Positions 1 to 13,679 of a stretch of 64,000 nt of DNA are shown here, in pieces. The stretch spans positions 1 through 64,000 of the forward strand of contig CAUYLG010021643.1 of the NCBI GenBank assembly GCA_963573385.1, written 5' to 3'. Position 1 is the first letter of the stretch. Every line of letters starts with the position of its first letter. This DNA is from Cacajao melanocephalus. Taxonomy: Eukaryota > Chordata > Mammalia > Primates > Pitheciidae. The notes below the pieces were generated by a model. That model had not been told where the DNA came from, made no database searches, and was given only the letters and a program-made list of their open reading frames with translations. The position numbers were made by a program, and so were the translations under genes.

Positions 1-436
1 CAACTCAAATGCCCATCGATGATAGACTGGACAGGGAAAATGTGGCACATATACACCATGGAATACTATGCAGCCATAAGAAAGGATGAGTTCGTGTCCT
101 TTGTAGGGACATGGATGAACCTGGAAACCATCATTCTCAGCAAACTGATGCAAGAACAGAAAATCACACATCGCATGTTCTCACTCATAAATGGGTGTTG
201 AACAATGAGAACACATGGACACAGGGAGGGGAGCATCACACACTGGGGTTTGTTAGGGGGAAATAGGGGAGGAACAGCAGGGGGTGGGGAGTTGGAGAGA
301 GATAGCATGGGGAGAAATGCCAGATATAGGTGATGGGGAGGAAGGCAGCAAATCACACTGCCATGTGTGTACTTATGCAACAATATTGTATGTTCTTCAC
401 ATGTACCCCCAAACCTAAAATGCAATTAAAAAAATA
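1..436 (+). mobile_element. L1 3' end fragment (ORF2 C-terminus plus 3' UTR)
   Basis: Bases 19-201 translate to the recognisable C-terminal end of L1 ORF2 (MIDWTGKMWHIYTMEYYAA). A G-rich 3' UTR and an A-rich end near 430 follow. The element is in the same sense as PKHD1 and its 5' part lies outside the window. Similarity to the end of the L1 at 23870-24150 is evident by eye. Subfamily not assigned. Confidence 0.85.
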
Positions 437-590
437 GAACGTACATGTCTGTTCTTCTCAATACTATATAGCTATCTAAATAAAAGGTATTCTCCCAAAT
501 AAAAAAAAAGAAATATTGAAGGTAATATTTCATCATCTTCTAGCTCCTTCTGCTCTTAAGGTTGGATAGTTTTAAGATACTCAGATTCTA

Positions 591-885
591 GGCCGGACGT
601 GGTGGCTCACGCCTGTATTCCCAGCTCTTTGGGAGGCCAAGGCATGCAGGTGACCTCAGGTCAGGAGTTCGAGACCAGGCTTGCCAACATGGTGAAACCC
701 TTTCTCTGAATTTCCTGGATGTGGTGGTGTGTGCCTGGAGTCCTGGCTACTTGGGAGGCTGAAGTAGGAGAATTGCTTGAACCCAGGAAGCGGATGTTCA
801 GAGAGCCGAGATCACACCATTGTACTCCAACCTGGGCAACAGAATGAGACTCTGTTTCAAAAAAAAAAAAAAAAGAAACAGAAAG
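591..885 (+). mobile_element. Alu, S- or J-like, with target-site duplication
   Basis: It starts with GGCCGGACGTGGTGGCTCAC and ends in an A-rich tail at 859-885. It is flanked by a 15 bp direct repeat with one mismatch (576-590 and 886-900), the target-site duplication of L1-mediated insertion. The left monomer is diverged and the stretch around the middle A-rich linker is shortened. Confidence 0.92.
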
Positions 886-899
886 GATACTCAGATTCC

Positions 900-1620
900 A
901 GGCTTTTTATATGTAACCTTTTATTTTTTCCTTTCTGAAAGCTGTTAGGAATGTCTCTTTGTCCCTGGTGTTTTGCAGTTTCAATATGATGTACTTTGCT
1001 GTGACTCTTTTTTCTAAACAGTGTGCTAGATATTGAGTAGGTCTTTTCAGTCTGGAAAATTATATTCTTTCATTCTGGACAGTTTTCTTCAATTATTTCT
1101 TTGGTAATTCTTTCCCCTATATTTTCTTCTTTTCCCTAAAACTATGATTATTTAAATATTGGGCCTCCTGGAATGTTTTCTCATCTTATTGTTCTCACTG
1201 ATTTTTCATCTCTTTGTCTTTTTGTTCTACTTTCTATGATATACAATTTCTTTTTTCTACTCTATTTCTTTTATTTTTTTCTAAAAATCATTTTTTAGGC
1301 TTCTCTTTGTTTCATGGACATAATATGCTTATTTCTCTGAGGCCATTAATGACAATTTTTGTTTTCTTCTGATTTCTAGACTAGCTTTTTGTTTACTGGG
1401 TTTCTTTTCTGCTGTTTGTTTATTGTTTCACTGTTTTTCATGTTGAGAGCTCTTGAAAAATTTCTGGTAATCCTCAATAGTAAGACTATTCTTAACAATG
1501 GAACAGTGAGGGACTAGCAACTTAATTGGATAGTGTTTGTCAAAGAGATTTTTCGGAAAATTATAAAAACATTTATTGTTTTTGTCTTTTCAGACTTATT
1601 GTTAAAGTTCTTAAAATATA
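900..1620 (-). repeat. T-rich old antisense repeat, family not named
   Basis: This is a pyrimidine-rich stretch whose wording (a long 'TTTCAGTCTGGAAAATT', 'TCATCTCTTTGTCTTTTTG' pattern) resembles a common ancient interspersed repeat. I cannot name the family with confidence. It contains the upstream copy of the local duplication at 1356-1494. No exon is evident. Confidence 0.4.
1356..1494 (+). repeat. Upstream copy of a ~138 bp direct duplication (likely donor)
   Basis: It matches 2072-2208 except for a 2-base indel near 1378 and one substitution near 1478. Its flanks continue the surrounding old repeat without a break, so this copy looks like the original. Confidence 0.9.
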
Positions 1621-2720
1621 TTAATATATTGCAAAGCTGACTTTTTGATATACAGTTCTATGAGCTTTAACACATGTACACATTTGTATAACTACCACCA
1701 CCACAATCAAGACACAGAACAGTTGTATCTGCCCCAGTTCCTAGTTCCATCTTTGTAGCCACAGCTTCCTCTTACTTTAAACCACTGAGGATCACTAATC
1801 TATTTTGTATCACTATAATTTTGCCTTTTCAACAGTCATATAGATGGAGTCATAAAGTATGCAACCTTTTGAGACTGGCTTCTTTGACTCCTGAATGCCA
1901 TTGGGATTCATCTAACTTGTTCATGTATCAATATTACATTCCTTATTATTGATGAATGGTATTCCATTAGATCGATGTAACACAGTTTGTCTATCCATTC
2001 ATTTGTTGAGGTGTGTTTGACTTGTTTCCAGATTTGGTGATTATAAATGGAACTGCTATAAACATTTGCATTTTTTGTTTTCTTCTGATTTCTACTAGCT
2101 TTTTGTTTACTGGGTTTCTTTTCTGCTGTTTGTTTATTGTTTCACTGTTTTTCATGTTGAGAGCTCTTGAAAAATTTCTGGTAATCCTCAATTGTAAGAC
2201 TATTCTTACTTAGATTTTTATATAAATATAAGTTTTCATTTCTCTAAGGTAAATACCTAGGAGGTGAATTGCTAGGTCATATGATAAGGGCATATTTAAC
2301 TTTATAAGAAACTGCCAAACTTTTCCACAGTGGTGGTCTCATTTTGCATTCCACTGGAAACATAGGAGAGTTTTAATTCTTTCTCATCCTCATCAGCACT
2401 TGCTATTGTCACGATACTTCTATTTATCCTTTATAATAGTTGCATAGTATATTTTCGTGTGATCTTAATTTGCGTTTTTCTAGTGAATAATGACGTTCAA
2501 CGTTTTTTTCCTGTCCTTGTTATCTGCATATTTTCTTTGCTGGATTATCTTTTGAAGGTTTTTTTTTTTCTGATTTTTGAAGTGTCTGTTTGCTTACTGT
2601 TGAAATTTAAGAATTCTTTCTATATTCTGGATATAGGTCTTTTGTCATTTATGTGATTAGCAAATATTTTCTGTTAGTCGATAGCTTGTTTTTTTTAATC
2701 CTTGTTTTTATTCATGCATT
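1620..2720 (-). mobile_element. Old L1 (L1M-type) fragment, antisense, interrupted at 2072-2208
   Basis: On the minus strand this resembles the 3' part of an old mammalian-wide L1, including the region equivalent to the ORF2 end. On the plus strand it reads as the familiar pattern GAATGGTATTCCATTAG ... GTCTATCCATTCATTTG, later AGAAACTGCCAAACTTTTCC. The L1 is split by a 137 bp segment copied from 1356-1494. The 3' limit is approximate. Confidence 0.7.
2072..2208 (+). repeat. Downstream copy of the ~138 bp duplication, inserted in the L1M
   Basis: It is about 98% identical to 1356-1494. It sits between 'ATAAACATTTGCA' and 'AGATTTTTATATAAATATAAG', both of which read as antisense L1M, so it was inserted into that element. 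No poly-A tail or obvious target-site duplication flanks it. Confidence 0.9.
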
Positions 2721-2785
2721 ATTAATTGTATTTTGTGTCCAGTTTTCTTATTTTGCTTTCTTTATTTTTTTTTTTTAAATCACAG

Positions 2786-2921
2786 GGAAGCCTGTGTATG
2801 TCATCTGGGATTAAAACTCCTAAAAGATGGGAACTGATGGTGTCTAACACAATCTTTATTAATTTTGATCTCATCAACTGTGTGGCCATTAGAACCTGTT
2901 CAGGCTGTTCCCGAGGACAAG
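2786..2921 (+). CDS. PKHD1: PKHD1 exon 47, residues 2451-2495
   Basis: The exon is 136 bases, starts in phase 0 and ends after the first base of codon 2496. The acceptor follows a run of T and reads TAAATCACAG|GGA; the donor is CAAG|GTAATT. It encodes 45 residues from G2451 ([18 protein letters not shown]...) to ...CSRGQ. Four cysteines (2454, 2483, 2488, 2491, counted from the translation) suggest disulphides in an extracellular fold. As I recall, this part of fibrocystin lies after the first G8 domain in a region annotated with parallel beta-helix (PbH1) repeats; no repeat is obvious by eye. Splicing to 5300 gives codon GGT (Gly2496) and continues GFTVKT without a break. No frameshift or stop. 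Confidence 0.93.
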
Positions 2922-3164
2922 GTAATTATTTGAATAGACAGAACAGATGATAAAAAAGGCCAATATTCAAGTCAGTATTATAAATAGTGGCAAATACTTT
3001 GTGAATCATTATTTCTTTCAGTTATAAGATTACATCAGTAGAAACTGTTGCTTAAATCTCCTAAAAGAAATCCTGGAGGTTCTCCCAATGCAGCTTCTGC
3101 AGCTCCCTGTCCTCCTCCTATTGCGGTGCCTATCACATTCTATCATTATGGTCCTATGTCTCTG

Positions 3165-3280
3165 CTGGACTCTGACCTTCATAAAGGCAAAGATCATGTC
3201 TTTCTTGCTCAGAGTTTTATTACTAGTACCTGGCACAGAGCCAGGTGCCTAGTAGGCAGTTCATTGATTAAATGAATGGA
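3165..3280 (+). repeat. L2 3' end fragment
   Basis: The L2 tail pattern is visible: GACCTTCATAAAGGCAAAGA, then a 'GTACCTGGCACAGAGCCAGG' block, then 'TAGTAGGCAGTTCATTGATTAAATGAATG'-type ending (shortened here). Old and diverged. Confidence 0.65.
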
Positions 3281-4814
3281 GTTAGATGGGTAGGTACCTG
3301 GGTGTAAACTAACATGCATACAACCTTTCCTGAAAGAGCCAAAGTTTAGGTACTTAAGGTTTTCAACAGTCCAGGGCTTGATGTATGCACAAAGGGAACC
3401 ATGCAAATTCTTGCTCACTTTTTAACCACATCTCAGAGGTGGTAAGAAACAACTTGAAGGACTCATGGGCTAAGGTGGAAGAGGTAGAGAGTAATCTAGT
3501 TGATTTGATCATTGTAAACAGCCAAACCAAGTAATTCAAGTAAATATGCTCTTGTGGTTTGAATCACCAATTTAGATAATTGTTTGTTTTTTTTAATTAA
3601 ATGAATAATCAGCAAGTCTCCACTTGACTTTTTTTTTCCTATGTAGGCAGAGTGAAAGATTTTTTTTATTTGGGGGGCATCTGAGTTTAGGATTGTAGAA
3701 ATAATAATGGAAATAAAAATGCCTCATAACAAGTGCTTGCAATCACAATTCCTCAATTCTTTAATATCTTCACTATTTCATATAATTCATGAGACATTGA
3801 AAAAAATCACACTACTCCTATGAGCTCTAATTCCTCTTCACGGAATAATTTTGGCTAACCCCTCTCTTCAGTTGCTTAAAACTGTCTATTTCAGGCTGTG
3901 CTTAAAGACCTAGGGGGTGCAAATATGAAAAACACATAGTTTCTGTCCTCCAGGAACTCTTGATCTAGGCACAAAAATAAATGTTCAAGCCCATCATTGT
4001 AAGAGAGCATGATGAATGCAGTATGAGAGGACTCAGCAAAGTCAGTGAAGGGGCCAAGGAAAGGGGTCAGGCAAGAGTTCACAGAGAGTATTCCTGATTA
4101 GGGTTTGGGAAGTTGAATAGAAGTTTGCAAGAAGGTATGTGCAAAGAAGAATTTATAGGAACGGTATACACAAAGAAATAGCATCCAAAAAGCAAGTTTG
4201 CTTGGGGAATCACATAGAAGTCCAATATGACTGAAATGTAGAGCTGCAGGTGGTTTGTGGTATTAAATGAAATACAGAAGTTGCCAGAGGTGCAATTGTG
4301 TAGCCTTTCATGAATGAATGAATTCACTGCATGTACTCTACTGGGACACAGAATGAAAACATTAGAGCCTCTATTTGTATCTTATTTTCTTTTTTGTATA
4401 TTTTATAATGTACACAATACGTTATGGTATGGTAGTATATGTATTGGGAGATGTGTACTCAGTTTTCTTCTTTTAATGACATGTGTGCGAAGTAGATCAG
4501 TGCCATACTTTCTAGGCAATTGGACTAACGGTACCAATGAATCACATGGGGGCAGTATTGGGGAAAGACTACCAAGAAGTGTGGTCCTAGAGCTAATATT
4601 TAAAAAGTGTATTACTAAAACTATTTGCCTAAGTGATTAATTGAGTTTTACTGTTGAAGGTAAATGTTTAAAGTATGAACCTCATAGTAAGAAGTATTAG
4701 AGAGTTTAGACTCACCATAGAGGAATGGAAGAGGAAAGATTGGAAGGCTAAACCATAGCATCTTTAGTGTTTAGTAATTAATAAATTAATGTGTTCTGTT
4801 TCTAATTCCAACTA

Positions 4815-5037
4815 GACCAGAGTTTCTTATCTTTGGCACTATTGGCATTTTGGGCCAGATAATTCTTTGTTTTGGGGATTATTCCGTGCATTGTAGGGTA
4901 TTTAGCAGCATCTCTGGTTTCTACCTACTAGCTGCCAGTAGCACTGCCAACTCCCCAGTTGTGAGAGCCAAAAATGATTGAAAATAGTTCCATATGTCCC
5001 TTGGAAGGTAAAACCAACCCTGGTAGAAATATCACTG
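4815..5037 (-). mobile_element. MER20 DNA transposon remnant (hAT-Charlie, non-autonomous)
   Basis: It reads as the reverse orientation of MER20: AGAGTTTCTTATCTTTGGCA, ATTGGCATTTTGGGCCAGAT, then TTGTAGGGTATTTAGCAGCA. The length near 220 bp fits a nearly complete copy. Family assigned from memory of the consensus. Confidence 0.75.
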
Positions 5038-5044
5038 CCCTACA

Positions 5045-5160
5045 ATGTGAACTATATACCACATGAAGGTAGGGCCAATGCTGCGCTTAAAGCTCTTAGT
5101 ATCTCTAGCATATACCAGAGCTTGGCATATAGTCAACACTCACTGTAAAACACCCACAGA
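5045..5160 (+). repeat. L2-like 3' end fragment
   Basis: Weak L2 tail pattern: CACATGAAGGTAGGGCCAAT, then 'ACCAGAGCTTGGCATATAGT' and 'CAACACTCACTG'. Diverged; low certainty. Confidence 0.45.
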
Positions 5161-5299
5161 AAACACCTTTTTTCTTGCATGAATAGGTGAATTGTAAAAC
5201 TGGATAAATATGCAGTTTAAATCCTGAGACCATTACTCCAGTGAATTTAGTTGCTATTTGTGCCATAGTGTAATAATCTTTCTGTCTTCCAATCTATAG

Positions 5300-5546
5300 G
5301 TGGCTTTACTGTGAAGACCAGCCAGTTGAAGTTTACAAACTCTTCAAACTTAGTGGCATTTCCGTTTCCTCATGCAGCAATTTTGGAAGACTTGGATGGG
5401 TCTCTGTCTGGGAAAAATAGGAGTCACATTCTTGCTTCTATGGAAACCCTTTCAGCTTCTTGTTTGGTCAATGCAAGCTTTGGTCGGGTTGTCCATGGCA
5501 GTGCCTGTGGAGGAGGTGTTCTTTTTCATCGTATGTCAATTGGTTT
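5300..5546 (+). CDS. PKHD1: PKHD1 exon 48, residues 2496-2578 (both end codons split)
   Basis: The exon is 247 bases. It completes codon 2496, encodes 81 full codons (G2497 to G2577) and ends with two bases of codon 2578. The acceptor is ATCTATAG|GTGGC; the donor is TTT|GTAAGT, a strong 5' site. Reading through would meet a stop two bases after the donor's GT, so splicing is required. The translation [16 protein letters not shown]...HRMSIG has three N-glycosylation sequons (N2509, N2535, N2553) and two cysteines (2550, 2565), as expected for the fibrocystin ectodomain. It also contains [11 protein letters not shown], a segment I associate with the fibrocystin/G8 protein family. No domain boundary can be placed by eye. 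Confidence 0.95.
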
Positions 5547-8500
5547 GTAAGTGGTGTTAACTATATTTTTTAGCATGCTGATGAGCATGCATCTGTTATT
5601 CCTGCTGTTGAGGTTTATAGAAGGGAAGTTGTTTTCTAGATTGTTTGAAGTATTTAGCTCTACTGAAGTGAAATGGGAATAATTTTGACAGCTGCCGAAT
5701 CATGAGTGTATAGTAGTTTGAAGTGGACTTAAATGGCAGTTAACTTGCAACATTCCTGGAACAGATCTCATAGCCTGTGACCTCTTATTGACATTTTGGG
5801 CTAATAACTTCTGCTTAAAAAGACTTACAACCAACAGAGAGTTTGAAATATACTTAAAAGTATTATTAAAAAATTCTGATAATGTCCATTCTCATTAATA
5901 TACATGTACTCTTCCCAAGCTCTTTTTAAGTGTTCAATATGCTCCGGGGAAGCAATTGCTGATGCCTCCTATTACTTGCAAAGTTGCTTCACTTCAGTTC
6001 ATTTTCCTTGTTAATTTCATGAACTATTGGATTCCTACAATACATTTCCTATTAATATTGGAGCAAAGACTCCTTGGTTATGCTATTCAAACTACCATTA
6101 AGTCAGCAGCGGGGCTGTTTATAATGCATAATAGGATTGCTCTTGCCCTCTTTAATTTCCAGGTAATGATTGCTGAGTGTCTAGGGTTCTGTCTTTTACT
6201 TATTCCAAATGCATTGTATATATTTAGCCACACTTATTTTCTTACTTTAAGTGTCCTAACTCCATGAATATTAAGTCACATAATTCAGTCAGACCACACT
6301 GGCCTCTTATTTGAACAGGTAAACTCCAGGGAGTGAGAATCACTGTGGTTAGGATTGTACTGACTCTGTGTTTTGAATGCATATGCAATAGTGCTTTGGC
6401 ATTCTGGTTTGGAAGCCTTAGCAATGTACTGCTAGCACTGAATAGTCTGCAAATTTTTTATTTTTCCTTTCTATACCGTTCATTATTCTACCTAATGTTA
6501 ATGAACCAAATTCCAGTGAGTATTATAATAATAATATGTAGGGATATATTTTGATTTATAATCATTTTGATTGTGTAGAGCGTGACTTTTTCTTTATTCT
6601 CAAGGATGCAGCCTGATTTTTATTACTTTAGTGCTTTTACCAAAGATGTTTTAAATGAGTGTTTCAAGAGTTATAAAAATTAGTGATTTATTTCTTATAT
6701 GCATTTTATCAAATGAGGAAAATAGATTTGTATAGTTAAAAGGTACATTATATGCTTCTATAATATTTCTGCGTGTTCTTGGTAGTCCTTTATGATGCTT
6801 TACTTTGAGATCTACTGGTAGGCTGTCTCTTAGAGAGGCACTTGTCAGTAGAAGGCTCTGTAGAGCCTCAACCTTGTTTGAGCATTTGCTTTTTGAGGTC
6901 TTTGGGACAGGATATTAAGGTGCTTGCCTTGGCAGCAGGTCATGATCCCACCACTTGGGAACTGACAAGGTCGAGAAAAATATAATCCTGATGCTGTATT
7001 ATTTTAAGTAGATTCAAAAGGGTCTGGCAGGATGAAAAACTTATACTAGTTTTCTTGGATTTTTTTCTTGTTTTAAAAAGGAAAATTCCATGTTCCAAAA
7101 ACTTCCTCAGTCAACTAGGATGATTGGTCACTCTAATCCTTAGATTCTATTTAAAATTTTCAGGTTGACTCACAGGTCTATGGACAAGTACCCAACTGAC
7201 CCTAATCAGTCACCTGGAAGTCTCAGCCTGCTTCCAGTTACAAGTCTTGGCCCTGACGTTCTGACCTCTAGGAGAGGCAACTGAATTAGATGATCTCTAA
7301 GGCCTTGCTGCTCAAAGTGTTGTCCATGGACCAGCAGCAGCAGCACCAGGATTTTCTTAAAAATGCAGAATCTCGGACTGGGACCCAGTTGTCCTGAATT
7401 ACAGTGCCCAGGTGATTTATATTAAAGTCTGAGAGGTACTCCTCTAAGGTCCTTCTAATTTTATCTTTCTATGATTCTATCCCTAGCTATTTGCGCTCAG
7501 TGGCTTGATCTTTGTCCCAAAGCATTATAACCTCATTAGGAACATGTCAGAGCTAATGAGCAATTTGAATTCAGCATAGATACAAACTTTGCTGCATTTC
7601 ATGGAGAAAGGATTAATTTGTTGTGCTATTTGCCCTGGGGCAAGCACCCTAAGAGTTGATTTACAAAGCTCTCACAGTCATGATCTTTTGGGGTTGCATG
7701 TTGATGGAGATCTAATATGGCATAAGCACCCTGCTGTCTTCACTTTCAACCCTTACCTCCCTCCCTCAGCAAGAGGTCCTGAGAGGGCAGGGAGTGAGGC
7801 TTTACATAGCTGCATAAACAAGACATCCTCTTCCTCCTTTGCTAATAACCAAGCTCTTGGAATGTGAGTTTTTCCTTGGTAGGCCCCCTGTCTGGTCCAT
7901 TTTCACTATAAGTTCTGTGTTTGACATTGGCAACCTTCTATTCCTGTCCCTCACTACCTTAAATCTGAAGGTGCTTACCTTTCTGGCACTTCCTGCTTTA
8001 TTGGTTCCTATGACTCAAAGCCAACAGTTGGGCTGATGGAAGTACTTAAATATTTGAAGTTGGCCACACAACTTAATATTCGGTTGAAGAAAAAACTGGC
8101 AATCTCTACAAGGCAGAGTCTAGTTTGTGTTTTGTTAAAATGACAGCATACTTGATCTGCATGAGTGCTGCTTATATTGTTTTCTCTCTCATCAGCTCTC
8201 AAAACATGCTTTCTGTAGAAGCCACAGGTATTCTGGATAGCGTTCCTTTCCCAGCTTCTGTTTCTACCAACTTCCCTTTATAACCTCAGTGTTCCTAGAG
8301 AGACACGGATGGTGTTAGTTCTGCCAATGTATGTCAGGACCTCATATCAGAAATACATGCCAGTGACTGTTTTTCTCCAGGGCCCTATAATGATAAAATG
8401 TCCCACATAGTTCTTGGATTTATATATCCCAAACTTTAGGTAAACAATTTTGTGTGTGTGTAGATATAATTACACGAAACAAGTATGATATGATCAATAG

Positions 8501-8819
8501 GTTTTTATGTGCTATTTTTAGATCCCCCTAGTCTAAAGTGTGATGTGCCCTAAGAGTGAATTACCCACCGTATATCTAAGACTTAATATAAAAAAAAGAA
8601 TGCAAAATATATCAATGATTTGTTTATATTGATCATATTGAAATAATATTTTGGAAAGATTGGGCTGAATATATTACTAAAATTAATTTAACCTGATTAT
8701 TTTGACCTTTTTAGTGTGGCTACTCTACTTGCCAAAATGGGATTTATGATTATTTTCTATAGACCTGTTTCTGCATGCTCAGAATCCCACTGATGCAAAT
8801 GCTGGGGTCTAAACCTAAA
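5547..8819 (+). other. PKHD1: PKHD1 intron 48, first part
   Basis: Intron 48 runs 5547-17220 (11,674 bases, GTAAGT...TAG). This first part holds a MER5-like remnant (listed) and otherwise diverged AT-rich intron. The several 60-100 codon open frames here have no splice context, composition or similarity that supports coding. Confidence 0.75.
7310..7450 (+). mobile_element. MER5-type DNA transposon remnant
   Basis: It follows the MER5A pattern: CTGCTCAAAGTGTTGTCCAT, then GACCAGCAGCAGCAGCACCA, then AAAAATGCAGAATCTC, 'CCCAGGTGAT' and 'CTGAGAGGTACTCCTCT'. Diverged; family from memory. Confidence 0.6.
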
Positions 8820-9375
8820 ACATGGAGTCATCCTTAACTCATCTTTGTACCTGATTTCCCACATTAATCACCTCCCAGCTCAATTTTCTCTCCTTAAGAA
8901 ATCCCTCTTGAGTCTTTCTACTTCTCTCCTTCCCCAAATCCTTCTCCAGTCTGGGCTGTCATAACTTTTCACCTGTAGAATCACAACAGCCTCTTAGTTT
9001 GTCCTTTTGTAGTGCTTAAATCTCTGAACTTTGTAAATGCAGATCTGATCTTGCCATCCATTTCCGTGCTTGAAACTTTTAAAGAATTCTCAGTGCTTAC
9101 CAAGGAAAGCCTCACATTCCGAAATGTGTTTTGGAGCTTCCATGACCTGCTGTCTGCTTTAGGTTCCAGCATCATCTGTCAGCACTTTATTCTACTTTTC
9201 CTACATTCTGTCCCCTAGCTACATTCAACTTCTTTGTGCTTTTCAATTCATAATGTTCAGCTTCTATGAACTCAGCATAGAGGTCATTTTCTCTGCTAGG
9301 CTTCCCTGAGCATTCTGTGTAGGTTTTGATATCTCTGTTGTGTGCTAACTTTTTATACTTGCTCTAATCAGTACT
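8820..9375 (+). repeat. L2 fragment
   Basis: A pyrimidine-rich stretch follows the L2 3' region: CTCTCCTTCCCCAAATCCTT, then 'AACAGCCTCTTAGTTTGTCC', 'GCAGATCTGATCTTGCCATC', 'CATGACCTGCTGTCTGC'. Ancient and diverged. Small open frames on both strands inside it are incidental. Confidence 0.65.
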
Positions 9376-10189
9376 CATAGCACCTGCGAAGCTTTATAAA
9401 TTGTCCATCTCTCCTCATAGATGGTAAAAAGGGCAAATAGGATTTTTGTTTGTATTATGATGCCCCAAACCATGTTTAATACATAGCAACTCAGAACAAT
9501 TAGTGTTGGGTAAATAAATATAAATAAAAAATAGTAGACTACCCCCAAATCTTCCTTTAGTGTTATTATTATCCATATCTTTCCTAGGACATGTTCATGA
9601 GGAGTCCACAGCATTCAGCTTTTATTCAGAAGACCCAGGAGTAAAATGCTATCCCTAGTCTTCTAAAATTCCGAGGAGTATCTAACAGTTAAGAATGTTC
9701 TTTCATAATATTCTCTGGGCTTTTGCTTTTCTGGGGCAATCATTTGACTTGGAGATTTATTTTAATTGCTGATTCCTTCTCTAATCCAACCCCACCCTAC
9801 CCCCACTCAGTCATCAGTTTGCCTTTATTTGTAACTGTTTTCTTGGCTTGGTGGAATAGATACATAAGATAGTGATAGAGTGGATGTGAGCTCAACCCTC
9901 ATAATTATTGTCTGGGAAATTTTTGTCGTTGTTTATAGCAATCTATAACTTCTTCACTTGTCATAGACTCATTGAGGTATCAACAAACCAGACCTTGATT
10001 CTGTCTTCTAATTAGTGACTGTATTGAGTGTGAGGGAAATTAGAAGAGCTTGCAAGATTTTGTAGGTTGGCTGACCAATCCTTCTGAGTTTATATAGGAT
10101 GCACATAAAATAGGACAGATACATGGTACATGTTTGAAATTATTTTTCAGACTGAAGAATAGAGAAGTAATTAACAGTCCTCTGTGGGT
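9376..10189 (+). other. Intron 48, no recognisable feature
   Basis: AT-rich intron; I see no exon, RNA gene or named repeat. Confidence 0.6.
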
Positions 10190-10350
10190 ACAGTCATATC
10201 CCCTCTACTTCCTGGGTACATTTTTTTGGATAAGTTACTTTACCTCTTTTTGTTTCTGTCTTTTTAATCACTAAAATGGGTATAATGGTATGTATCTCTC
10301 AGGGTCGTTGCTTGGCATGTATGTAGTAGGTACTCTTTAAAGAATATTTT
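10190..10350 (-). repeat. MIR fragment, antisense
   Basis: The reverse-orientation MIR core is visible: 'CTTCCTGGGTACA...GGATAAGTTACTTTACCTCT', then 'TCACTAAAATGGGTATAATG' and 'TAGTAGGTACTC'. Diverged. Confidence 0.55.
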
Positions 10351-12587
<2,237 letters not shown>

Positions 12588-12884
12588 ACAAATATTAAGG
12601 CAGCTCACAGAAAAGGGAAAACAACATGTAAGGCTTACAGCCCTTTTGCCTCTTTGATCATAGACAGGAGGAGCTGTTGCTGATGCAGAGTTAAGGGTTA
12701 ACATTTAAAACAAACTGGTTGCCTCCTGATTTCTTGCACATAAAGCCATGAGAAGTTCAGGGAGAGACTTCTTCCCCAAGTAATGAAGCTCTCTGCTGCT
12801 AATGGCCCATGCAGACTCCCTTGGCTCCTCCAAATTAGAAATACTTTTGTGCTCCTTTGCTTCATTAACAGTAAAGAGAGGGAG

Positions 12885-12931
12885 ATTGGTGGCTATTTAG
12901 GGCATGGGGAAATTGGTGGCTATTTAGGGCA
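12885..12931 (+). repeat. 27-bp-period tandem duplication (two copies of a 20-mer)
   Basis: The 20-mer ATTGGTGGCTATTTAGGGCA occurs at 12885-12904 and again at 12912-12931, period 27. Confidence 0.85.
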
Positions 12932-13396
12932 AGTGAAAATTGTAGTAATTATGGTTGGTAAGTTCTCTTCATGGTGTTTTTTGACTCTTGATGTTCTTTT
13001 GGTGCTTTTCAGAAGAGCCCACCATGGGCAATTCTGGCATTTGGTCTAGGAGGACAGGAGATGATCTGACTGAACTTTTGGCCCCTGGTGATGGACAGTA
13101 CAAGGCATCTTGCCTGATGAAAGACGGGTCTTTTGCATTTTGATTTGCTTCTCAGAATGGATAGCATATCTGAATGCTTACCGTATGACCCTTTCTACTA
13201 CCAGCTGTGATAAAAGTATTGTTATGTATGATAACCTCCTTCTCTACCTGTATCGCACTACAGAAAGCTGGTGCTGCACATGAGTGCCTGTGAAATTGCA
13301 TCCCTAATAAACCTTAGTTGAGATGGGTGAGGGGAGCTCGACAGAATCAAGGCTCTGAGAGAGTGCATGAAAAAGAAATAAGAAAGGATAATTTAG

Positions 13397-13675
<279 letters not shown>

Positions 13676-13679
13676 TTAG

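Larger units (their letters stand above)
2922..5299 (+). other. PKHD1: PKHD1 intron 47
   Basis: The intron is 2,378 bases, GT-AG, with donor GTAATT and acceptor TCTGTCTTCCAATCTATAG. It contains an L2 tail, a MER20 and a second L2-like tail, listed separately. The remainder (about 3,290-4,810) is AT-rich with no exon, RNA gene or young repeat that I can support. Confidence 0.85.

Noticed and set aside
66..425. 119-codon minus-strand frame at the window start
   Set aside because: It is the antisense of an L1 3' end.
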